Source: Verrucomicrobiales bacterium (lineage in GTDB: Bacteria; Verrucomicrobiota; Verrucomicrobiia; Limisphaerales; JAQGOV01). From it: a DNA stretch of 35,629 nucleotides. Shown piece after piece: positions 27,757 to 34,569 of the stretch; the stretch's first letter is position 1, and every line of letters starts with the position of its first letter. The notes below the pieces were generated by a model. The model was not told where the DNA came from. It made no database searches and worked only from the letters and a program-made list of their open reading frames with translations. The position numbers were made by a program, and so were the translations under genes. The stretch lies in the NCBI GenBank assembly GCA_028293425.1, contig JAQGOV010000250.1, forward strand, positions 1 through 35,629, in the 5' to 3' direction.

Positions 27757-28186
27757 ATGCGGTGGAAACAAATCGGTGATGAACCGAAGGTCTTTGCGCT
27801 GATCTTTGACACCGGCGAGGAGGTCGCAAACGTGCTGCAAGAGTTCTCGAAGGACCAGTGTTTGGGGGAGCAACTTCCAAGCCATTGGCGCTTTTTCCTA
27901 CGCGAAGGTGGGCTGGTTCAATTGGGAGACGAAACAGTACGAGCCAGCCAGCGTTTTCCACGAACAAGTGGAACTGCTTTCGCTCATTGGCGATATCGCC
28001 CTCAAGGATGGAGAACCGCAGGTGCATGCGCACGTGGTCGTGGGGCGCCGCGACGGGACAGCCCACGGTGGGCATCTCCTGGAGGCTCGCGTTCGCCCAA
28101 CATGCGAATTGATTTTGACTGAGCGTCCGACTCATCTTCAGAAGAGACTCGATCCTGAATCAGGCATAGCGTTAATCCAAATCTAA
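27757..28186 (+). pseudogene. Second PPC/DUF296 gene, interrupted by one frameshift
   Basis: ATG 27757 opens MRWKQIGDEPKVFALIFDTG and EEVANVLQEFSKDQCLG. At a run of five G near 27864 the frame changes, and the family sequence continues one base out of phase: NFQAIGAFSYAKVGWFNWET, EQVELLSLIGDIAL, VHAHVVVGRRDGTAHGGHLL and DPESGIALIQI, ending at 28186. Joined, the product would be about 143 residues and complete, including the HAH and GGH histidines. Only one lesion, in a G homopolymer, separates it from an intact gene, so a sequencing error or recent mutation is possible. It diverges clearly from the tandem copy at 27254, so the pair is not a recent duplication. Confidence 0.85.
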
Positions 28187-28194
28187 AGGATGCA

Positions 28195-28446
28195 TGGCAG
28201 GTAGCATTTTGTATCGCTACAGCAACGCCAACTATGAATGGAGAAGGTTGGACAACCATGGCTGACCGATATTTCTGCCAAAGCGGGTGTTCACCCTATT
28301 GGCGGAAATCTGTTGGTTGAAGCCGATTGCTAGAGGAGGAATAATCATCTGGGTAGCCATTTTAGTTCGTCTCACGTGAACAGTAAAAATCTCCACAACA
28401 TATGAATATTTAAACTCAATCAAACCCACGTGTGCAATCACCAATC
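28195..28446 (+). repeat. Direct repeat, copy 1 (252 bp)
   Basis: This segment is closely similar to 29405-29696. It starts TGGCAGGTAGCATTTTG and ends in the first ~15 codons of a bicupin gene. Shared landmarks in order are a 23-codon reading frame ending RRLDNHG, CCAAAGCGGGTGTTC, AGAGGAGGAAT, ATTTTAGTTCGT and GAACAGTAAAAATCTCCA. Copy 1 lacks a net 39 bases present in copy 2. Its ATG (28402) is followed by a TAA at codon 4 where the intact gene has AAA, so the bicupin start here is dead. Confidence 0.88.
28402..28446 (+). pseudogene. Start of a second bicupin gene, stopped at codon 4
   Basis: ATG AAT ATT TAA then in-frame TQSNPRVQSP parallels codons 1-14 of the intact bicupin at 29651 (MNTKTQSNPRAQSP). 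The TAA replaces an AAA codon. Similarity ends soon after, near the start of the DUF2721 region. It forms the right end of direct-repeat copy 1. Confidence 0.75.
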
Positions 28447-28509
28447 CCCTTTGATTTGGTTGCTTGAATGGCGAAGATTGGTGTGGTCACGGCACTCTAG
28501 CGCTTTTAC

Positions 28510-29013
28510 ATGGAAACCATATCGCCCGAGACCCGCATCTCAGCCATTGCGCATGTTATCCAACTGGCCGTTGCACCGGTGTTTCTCATCTCGGGCGTAG
28601 CCACTTTGCTCAGCGTTTTGGCGAACCGGTTGGGCCGCATCGTTGACCGCGCCAGATTACTCGAAGCCACACTCGAGCTTCCAGACGAAGCGAAGAGGGC
28701 ACAGATGTTCGAGGAACTCGCACTTCTCTCCAGGCGGGCGCGCCTGGTGAACCTTGCCATTACCTTTGGCACTATTAGTGCCCTGCTCACCTGCGTCACG
28801 ATAGCAACCCTGTTTACAGGCACTTTTTTGCCCATCAACTTGTCCAAAGGAATTACGGTGTTGTTTATCGCGACGATGTTTTCGCTCCTCTTGGCATTGA
28901 TCGCTTTTCTACGCGAAGTAATCGTCGCCAACCGCGGTTTGCGCATTAGCTCTACTCCGCGGCCGCGGGGCGAGGGCCCGGCGAGGACATCGCCGCCTTG
29001 GGTGCAGGAATGA
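28510..29013 (+). CDS. DUF2721 family membrane protein
   Basis: The 167-residue protein has three hydrophobic segments: about 16-36 (IQLAVAPVFLISGVATLLSV), 80-103 and 113-135. An amphipathic, charged region (about 39-78) lies between TM1 and TM2, containing the family block ANRLGRIVDRARLLE and LSRRARLVNLAI. This is the typical DUF2721 layout. Function is unknown; the family occurs widely in proteobacteria, cyanobacteria and others. There is no obvious Shine-Dalgarno. The gene sits between two copies of a direct repeat that each end in a bicupin start, so it may have been inserted or captured between them. The C-terminal Pro/Arg-rich tail (STPRPRGEGPARTSP) is probably cytoplasmic. Confidence 0.88.
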   Translation: METISPETRISAIAHVIQLAVAPVFLISGVATLLSVLANRLGRIVDRARLLEATLELPDEAKRAQMFEELALLSRRARLVNLAITFGTISALLTCVTIATLFTGTFLPINLSKGITVLFIATMFSLLLALIAFLREVIVANRGLRISSTPRPRGEGPARTSPPWVQE

Positions 29014-29340
29014 CGCAATGACGGCGAACCTGTGGGATTGCTTTCCACCTCTGGAATGTGCAGCTCGTTGTAAAGTTCAATTTTGTGTTGGAGGCGAGGA
29101 TCGAGCGCAGGCGCGTGCATCAAAAGCTTGGCAATTCAAACTGCAATGCAACGCATCCTGACTCGCAAGGTCGGCCAAATCCAAGTTCAAAAGCATGGGG
29201 ACAGCGGCGTCCCCTCGCCGAACTCGACCAATTCCGCAAACCAGCCCCGGTTGGCCGAAAGCTTCATCATCCTGAGCAATACGCACCCTTCCGGCGAATT
29301 CGCCGTGCCGGAGCGCCGTCTCCAACAGATTGGAGTTCCT
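29014..29340. other. Gap left of direct-repeat copy 2
   Basis: Several frames are open across this segment on both strands, for example 29083-29475 (+) and 29077-29364 (-), but none shows family-level content that I can defend. The plus frame runs into the possible ThiF start at 29341. It is probably another decayed region. Confidence 0.4.
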
Positions 29341-29475
29341 ATGAACACGCGTTATCAGAGACAATCATTTCTGGGCGATAACAGTCAGACCATCATTGAG
29401 CGCTTGGCAGGTAGCATTTTGTATCGCCACAGCAACGGCAAACATGAATGGAGGAGATTGGACAACCATGGTTGA
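29341..29475 (+). pseudogene. Possible N-terminal fragment of a ThiF/E1-like adenylyltransferase joined to the repeat
   Basis: ATG 29341 opens MNTRYQRQSFLGDNSQTIIE, the style of the first helix of ThiF/MoeB/E1-like proteins (RY.RQ..LG...Q..I), usually followed by a GxGGxG nucleotide motif. Here, instead, the frame enters direct-repeat copy 2 and reads LAGSILYRHSNGKHEWRRLDNHG before the stop. The nucleotide-binding domain is absent. Only 20 residues support the call, so it is tentative. Confidence 0.35.
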
Positions 29476-29696
29476 CCGATATTTTAGCCAAAGCGGGTGT
29501 TCGCCCTATTAGCGCAAATCTGTTTTTTGCAGCCGATTGATAGAGGAGGAATATTCATCCGAGTATCGGGTCAAAAAAGGAGCCCGGCCATGAAGCAATT
29601 TCGGGCAATTTTAGTTCGTCCTGTGTGAACAGTAAAAATCTCCATAACATATGAATACTAAAACTCAATCGAACCCACGTGCCCAATCACCCAATC
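29405..29696 (+). repeat. Direct repeat, copy 2 (292 bp), leader of the intact bicupin gene
   Basis: This is the second copy of the repeat at 28195-28446, offset 1210 bases at its left end and 1249 at the bicupin ATG, so copy 2 carries a net 39 extra bases (around 29565-29610). That extra part contains AAAAAAGGAG and a 12-codon frame MKQFRAILVRPV. The copy ends inside the intact bicupin gene. It may supply the promoter or leader of that gene. Confidence 0.88.
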
Positions 29697-30838
29697 CCCC
29701 GCAGCCCATGCGCGGCAATGCGGGCGCATCGATCATCGGGCCGAGGAACCCTGCACGCGAGGCCGAGAATCGCGACGTCATTCTATCGCCTTCCACGGAC
29801 CACGGCTCGCTGGCAAACATGAGATGGTCCTTTGCCGACAGCCACATGCATTTGACTTCAGGCGGCTGGGGACGGCAGACTACGATCCGCGAGCTGCCTA
29901 TCTCGCCCGAGATTGCCGGGGTCAACATGCGGCTCAAAGCCGGCGGGGTCAGGGAGATGCACTGGCATCAGGCGGCCGAATGGGGCTTCATGCTGACGGG
30001 GCGGGCACGGCTCACCGCGGTTGACCAGAATGGCCGTACATTCCAGGACGATGTCGGTGAGGGCGACATCTGGTATTTCGCGGCTGGGATCCCGCACTCG
30101 ATTCAGGGAACCGAGGGCGATGGTTGCGAGTTCCTGCTTGTCTTCGATGACGGCAACTTCTCGGAGGAGGAGACCTTCTTGCTCTCCGATTGGCTGGCCC
30201 ATACCCCGAAAGAGGTTCTGGCAAAGAACTTCGGCGTGCCCGAGAGCGCCTTCGCGCACATCCCGGAGAAGGACCTCTGGATCTTTCAAGCCGACGTTCC
30301 CGGACCGCTGGCCAATGATCGTGTTGCCGGTGCTGGGCCCGTACCCCAAACCCTCAGTCACCGGATGATGGCGCAGGAGCCCATCCGTAGCAGCGGCGGC
30401 ACTGTCCGCATCACCGACTCTTCCGTATTCCCGGCGTCGAAGACGATCGCGGCCGCGTTAGTTGAGGTCGAGCCGGGCGGCATGCGCGAGATGCACTGGC
30501 ACCCCAATGCGGACGAATGGCAGTTCTACATCTCAGGGGAAGCACGGATGACGGTGTTCGCGTCGCAGAACAACGCACGCACCTTCAACTTCCAGGCGGG
30601 CGATGTTGGCACCGTCCCCTTCGCGATGGGGCACTACGTCGAGAATATCGGCGACACGACACTCCGTTTTCTCGAGATCTTCCGAAGCGACTACTACGCC
30701 GATGTGTCGCTGAGCCAGTGGCTGGCGTTCACCCCCCACGAGCTGGTGCGGGCGCATCTGCAGATCGATGAAGCGGTCCTTGATAAAATCCCGGCGCGCA
30801 AAACGCCAGTGGTGAAAAGTATAGCGAATGGCCAATGA
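29651..30838 (+). CDS. Bicupin of the oxalate decarboxylase family
   Basis: The 395-residue protein has two cupin barrels. Cupin 1 has MHWHQAAEWGF with His104, His106 and Glu110, and GIPHSIQG with His149; Arg94 in MRLKAGG matches the substrate arginine of oxalate decarboxylase. Cupin 2 has MHWHPNADEW with His282, His284 and Glu289, and MGHYVENIG with His328. Both Mn sites are complete. The active-site lid, SENST in Bacillus OxdC, reads SEEET (171-175) within FDDGNFSEEETFLLSDWL, so the catalytic Glu is kept but the next two residues are acidic. There is no signal peptide. Expected chemistry is oxalate to formate and CO2, or a related acid. The stop overlaps the SDR start (ATGA). Confidence 0.9.
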   Translation: MNTKTQSNPRAQSPNPPQPMRGNAGASIIGPRNPAREAENRDVILSPSTDHGSLANMRWSFADSHMHLTSGGWGRQTTIRELPISPEIAGVNMRLKAGGVREMHWHQAAEWGFMLTGRARLTAVDQNGRTFQDDVGEGDIWYFAAGIPHSIQGTEGDGCEFLLVFDDGNFSEEETFLLSDWLAHTPKEVLAKNFGVPESAFAHIPEKDLWIFQADVPGPLANDRVAGAGPVPQTLSHRMMAQEPIRSSGGTVRITDSSVFPASKTIAAALVEVEPGGMREMHWHPNADEWQFYISGEARMTVFASQNNARTFNFQAGDVGTVPFAMGHYVENIGDTTLRFLEIFRSDYYADVSLSQWLAFTPHELVRAHLQIDEAVLDKIPARKTPVVKSIANGQ

Positions 30839-31719
30839 CTAGCCTGGCTGTTACCAATGGTCGCGTATGCCTGCACGGCAAGAAAGCGGTGGTGACTGGT
30901 GCCGCCAGGGGGATTGGCAGGGCCACAGCCGTGGCCTTCGCCCGTGAAGGCGCGGATGTTGCCGGCATTGACATCGGTGCACCAGTGGATGGGGCTTCGG
31001 GGGTCATGCCTGCAACGGCAGGCGATTTGAACGAAACGGGGCGGTTAGTCCGTTCAACGGGGCGGCGATGGCTAGGTATCGCGCTCGACCAACGCGATCT
31101 CCCTGCGTTGCGAGGGGCCGCTGATCACGTGGAACGCGAGTTTGGTGGGATCGACATCCTGTTTGCTAACGCTGGCATCCAAGCCTTCAAGCCATTGATG
31201 GAGATGGAGGATGCGGATTGGCACACCCAGATTGACGTCAACCTCACCGGCACGGCGAACGCCATCCGCGCCTTTGCGTCCCATTTGGTGCAGCGTGGAG
31301 GTGGTCGCATCATTGTGACCTCCTCGACTCAGGGACGGCATGGAACCAAAAACGGCGCAGCCTATTCGGCGTCCAAATGGGGGATCATCGGTTTAATGAA
31401 ATCGGCAGCGTTGGAATTTGGAGTATATGGCATTACCGTCAACGCGGTCATCCCAGGTTTGATCGATACCCCATTGACCCGCCATGAGCAACGTTACGCG
31501 CAAGTAATTCAAGAATCAGGTCAGCAGCCGACAGGAGCGCCAGAGGATGAAAGCATGGCACGCAAAATTCTGACCACCAAGACACCACTCGGTGTGCCGT
31601 GGATTGAGCCTGAGGACGTTGCGCCCGTAGTAGTCTTTCTCGCTTCAGAGGCCGCGCGGATGGTTTCGGGCTCGACCTACGATGTCACTGGGGGCGACAG
31701 CGCCCACTACACGGCATGA
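30835..31719 (+). CDS. Short-chain dehydrogenase/reductase (SDR)
   Basis: The 294-residue classical SDR starts inside the bicupin stop codon, so the two are translationally coupled. The cofactor motif is VVTGAARGIGRA (TGxxxGIG, 21-28). Asp46 in AGIDIG, at the end of beta 2, suggests NAD. NAG is at 112-114, Asn136 lies in DVNLTGT, Ser164 in IIVTSS, and the catalytic pair YSASK gives Tyr177 and Lys181. The end VSGSTYDVTGGDSAHYTA is normal for the family. A 20-residue insertion around 220-250 lies in the substrate-loop region. Substrate is unknown. Coupling to an oxalate-decarboxylase-like bicupin is a conserved-looking pair worth a context search. Confidence 0.92.
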   Translation: MTSLAVTNGRVCLHGKKAVVTGAARGIGRATAVAFAREGADVAGIDIGAPVDGASGVMPATAGDLNETGRLVRSTGRRWLGIALDQRDLPALRGAADHVEREFGGIDILFANAGIQAFKPLMEMEDADWHTQIDVNLTGTANAIRAFASHLVQRGGGRIIVTSSTQGRHGTKNGAAYSASKWGIIGLMKSAALEFGVYGITVNAVIPGLIDTPLTRHEQRYAQVIQESGQQPTGAPEDESMARKILTTKTPLGVPWIEPEDVAPVVVFLASEAARMVSGSTYDVTGGDSAHYTA

Positions 31720-31844
31720 TTGCATTGCAGCCAACTTTTCCGAGCAACCGGTCGACGGCTGCACCCAATGGCGCAGTCGACTATCCGCGGCTCATCCTCG
31801 CCGCGTCGCTGGTCTAACCGGAAGAAAAGCGAGGGATATTAATT

Positions 31845-32558
31845 ATGGCAAAAACCGAAACACAACCGGTCGACACCCGAGTTCGCGACCTCCTGCTTAA
31901 AGCGTTGACAGTTTCGTCGGGAGCAGTCGATGCGATCAGCTTTCTCGCCCTGGGCAAGGTCTTCACCGCTTTCATGACTGGGAACATCGCATTTCTCGGG
32001 CTCCGGGTGGCAGGGGCTAGTGCGCCGGGTGTTGTTGTGCCCGGTGTCGTAACTATTCTTGCCGCGATGGTCGGTTTCGCGGTGGGAGTCTACATCGGGA
32101 CGCTAATCGTTCAGGCTTCCGAAAGTTCTGGCATGTGGTCTCAACGCGTGACCGTCGCGCTCGGAGTATCGGTGCTCCCGCATGCTGGTTTCCTGGCCCT
32201 CTGGTTTGCGAAGAACGGCCAACCGTCGCTTGAGGTCACCAACGTTCTCCTCGGCTTGTGGGGGATGGCGATGGGAATGCAGAGTGCCGCGGTCCGACGG
32301 CTTCATGTGGAGGGCGTTTTTACGACAGCTGCGACCGCTACCATCATAGTCGTTGTGGGCGACATTACCAACTGGGCTGCAACAGTTGCAGACAGACGGC
32401 GGCTTGCGGGCGTGCTCGTCTCCTTGTTCATGGGCGCCACTGCTGGAGGTTTGCTCCTGGTTTACGCGCATATCTTTGCTCCCGTCCTGCCATTCGCGAT
32501 TACCGTCGCGGTGGTCACAACCGCGGCGAGCGTTTTGCGGGCGCCGCGTAAGAGTTGA
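31845..32558 (+). CDS. DUF1275 (YoaK-type) membrane protein
   Basis: The 237-residue integral membrane protein has about six hydrophobic segments. The family signatures DAISFLALGKVFTAFMTGN (about 29-47) and GMQSAAVRRLHVEGVFTTAATAT (about 142-164, read in pieces) are both present. DUF1275 proteins are uncharacterised and related in fold to transporters. A GCGAGGGA sequence lies before ATG 31845. It follows the bicupin-SDR pair on the same strand after 125 bases, so it may be a membrane partner such as a carrier for the substrate or product, but that is speculation. Confidence 0.88.
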   Translation: MAKTETQPVDTRVRDLLLKALTVSSGAVDAISFLALGKVFTAFMTGNIAFLGLRVAGASAPGVVVPGVVTILAAMVGFAVGVYIGTLIVQASESSGMWSQRVTVALGVSVLPHAGFLALWFAKNGQPSLEVTNVLLGLWGMAMGMQSAAVRRLHVEGVFTTAATATIIVVVGDITNWAATVADRRRLAGVLVSLFMGATAGGLLLVYAHIFAPVLPFAITVAVVTTAASVLRAPRKS

Positions 32559-32716
32559 CCAGGCTCCACAAAGCGAAATGGCCTGAAGGCCCGTCCTCCG
32601 GGTTCATTCGCTCTAGCCTCAGGAGTTCTATCTACTGGTATGCATAATGGGCTGGGGAGTGCGAGCTTATCCAGAGGCAAACTGCAAGTATTCCTACTCG
32701 CGTGTTATCATCCTGC

Positions 32717-33151
32717 ATGAAAATCTCCATCGTGTCGCAGACTGTTCGGTTACCCTTTTGTTCAAACACGTTCATGACTCTTGCCGCTCACGCGCATCTG
32801 CGTAGCTGGCATAACAAGCCGTGGGATGCCGAGCCACTTTTGAGTTGAGGGATTGCCTTCTGAATATCGATTCCAAGTGCCGGCTAATCGTCTCGATTAT
32901 AAAGTATTTAGCTGTCGCAATTGAAAAGTTTGCAAGAAGTAGCGACCTTGACCGTGCTCGTGCCGTTTGCTGTCTTTTACATGGGCCAGCCGGTTACGGT
33001 GTATTTTTTATGGGCAGGATTGTGTATGCTGAGACTGGTCTATTTCATGTTCCGCTCCTCAGTTGGTTTAGGAAAACAATCAGCCCAACACCGCAGAGTG
33101 TTTGGCTCCACAGCCAAGCCAGGGCGTCAGGTTTATCCTGCTTTTGCCTAG
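32717..33151 (+). pseudogene. DUF486 (small multidrug-like membrane protein) gene with a stop and two frameshifts
   Basis: Splicing frames reconstructs a full-length DUF486 protein. ATG 32717 leads to CSNTFMTLAAHAHLRSWHNK and PWDAEPLLS, then TGA (32846) at a position where Trp is expected, GIAF, and a one-base loss. EYRFQVPANRLDYKVF follows, then another one-base loss near 32910, and LSQLKSLQEVATLTVLVPFA, VFYMGQP and WAGLCMLRLVYFMFR (to 33055). The frame stops at 33151, about 30 codons beyond the usual end. The gene is therefore recently inactivated: order and sequence are well kept with three lesions. Confidence 0.82.
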
Positions 33152-33273
33152 GGAAAAAGCTACCATAGGCCGGGAGATTGATGAGGTGCCAAAGCATTTA
33201 TTGACTTCAATGTGATCCGAAAGGAGGGTGGGACAAAGTTGGTACTCCAACGCGCTTGAAGGCAACAGCGACT

Positions 33274-34566
33274 ATGGATAATTCAATAAAGCCGTTAGCG
33301 GTGTTCTGGATGAGGTCGTTTCTGCTGACTGTATTTGTAGTCTTTTATGAAGGAAATGTTTCCTCAGCAGGGACCAAACCCCCGCCCATTCCTAGACCCG
33401 GGCCGTTGGCTCAGTCCCGGTCTCTGCTGCAGGTTGGTGCGCCGGTTGAGCCGACACGCGCAACCATTCCGCCGGATAATCCGCAGACACCAGAGAAGAT
33501 AACCCTGGGGCAAAAGCTTTTCTTCGACGGCCGATTATCGGTTGACGGCACGGTGGCCTGCGCCACCTGCCATGATCCCGCGCGTGCTTTTACCGATGGC
33601 CGGCCAGTCTCCATCGGTGTTCACGGCCGGGCTGGCCAACGCAACGCTCCGACGGTTCTCAATGCCCTTTACAACAAGACGCAATTCTGGGACGGGCGGG
33701 TCAAAACCCTGGAGGAGCAGGTGGAGCTGCCCATTACTAATCCCTTCGAGATGGGGCAGCCCAACATGGACGCGGCAGTCGCCCAGATTATCAGCATCCA
33801 GGAATACCGGGAAGATTTTGAAATCGTATTTGGACGTCCACCGAATGGTCCGGACCTCCAGCGAGCAATTGCTGCCTATGAGCGAACGTTGCTTTCGTTC
33901 AATTCCCCGTTCGATCGGTTCATTGCAGGTGACGGGAATTCCATCGATGATTCGGCTAAGCGTGGCTGGAAGCTGTTCAACGATCGGGGGCGGTGTAACA
34001 AATGCCACGCGCTCAGTGACAACCAGCCGAATCTAGTGAGCTTCACAGATAATGATTTCCACAACATTGGCGTCGGCATCATCAGGAACCGGGTCGTCCC
34101 GCTTGCGCGCCAGGCGGAGCGGTTGGTCAATTCAGGAAACTCGGCTTCCATCGACCGCGCGGCCATTCAGAGCGAAATGAGCGTGCTCGGTCGGTTTTTG
34201 GTTACCAAAAAGCAGGCGGACATAGCTTCGTTCAAGACACCCAACCTGCGCAACCTGCTGATAACCGCGCCCTACTTTCACGACGGGTCACAAGAAACGC
34301 TTTGGGACGTGATGGATCACTACAACAAGGGTGACGGTGTGCAAAACCCATTCCTCGACCAGGATATACAACCTCTCGCCTTGAGCGAGGACGATATCAA
34401 CAATCTTGTAGCCTTGCTCGCCTCGCTGACCAGCGATGATTACAAGGAGCAGGGGGCCAGGGAATTAGCCCGGCAACGCGCTGTGGCCCAGACCAATCGG
34501 CCGCAACGCGATACAAAGAGGGCCTTTGGTCCAAAATCGGTCCAACCACCACCGCCCGGTCCGTGA
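33274..34566 (+). CDS. Di-haem cytochrome c peroxidase (CcpA/MauG family)
   Basis: The approximately 430-residue exported enzyme carries two c-type haem sites: CATCH (Cys96, Cys99, His100) and CNKCH (Cys241, Cys244, His245), numbered from ATG 33274. The signal peptide is the hydrophobic stretch FLLTVFVVFYEGNVSSAG near the N-terminus. Family blocks include LGQKLFFDGRLSVDGTVAC, RNAPTVLNALYN, QFWDGRVKTLEEQ, AIAAYERTLLSFNSPFDRF and SFKTPNLRNLLITAPYFHDGS. It reduces peroxide with electrons from a small cytochrome, or, in MauG-like members, modifies a partner. A TTG at 33256 is an alternative start. The C-terminus is Pro-rich (PPPPGP). The RND permease begins three bases after its stop, so they are likely cotranscribed. 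Confidence 0.92.
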   Translation: MDNSIKPLAVFWMRSFLLTVFVVFYEGNVSSAGTKPPPIPRPGPLAQSRSLLQVGAPVEPTRATIPPDNPQTPEKITLGQKLFFDGRLSVDGTVACATCHDPARAFTDGRPVSIGVHGRAGQRNAPTVLNALYNKTQFWDGRVKTLEEQVELPITNPFEMGQPNMDAAVAQIISIQEYREDFEIVFGRPPNGPDLQRAIAAYERTLLSFNSPFDRFIAGDGNSIDDSAKRGWKLFNDRGRCNKCHALSDNQPNLVSFTDNDFHNIGVGIIRNRVVPLARQAERLVNSGNSASIDRAAIQSEMSVLGRFLVTKKQADIASFKTPNLRNLLITAPYFHDGSQETLWDVMDHYNKGDGVQNPFLDQDIQPLALSEDDINNLVALLASLTSDDYKEQGARELARQRAVAQTNRPQRDTKRAFGPKSVQPPPPGP

Positions 34567-34569
34567 ATT

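Noticed and set aside
27176-28135. 319-codon minus-strand open frame
   Set aside because: It is antisense to both PPC genes, which have clear domain motifs on the plus strand.
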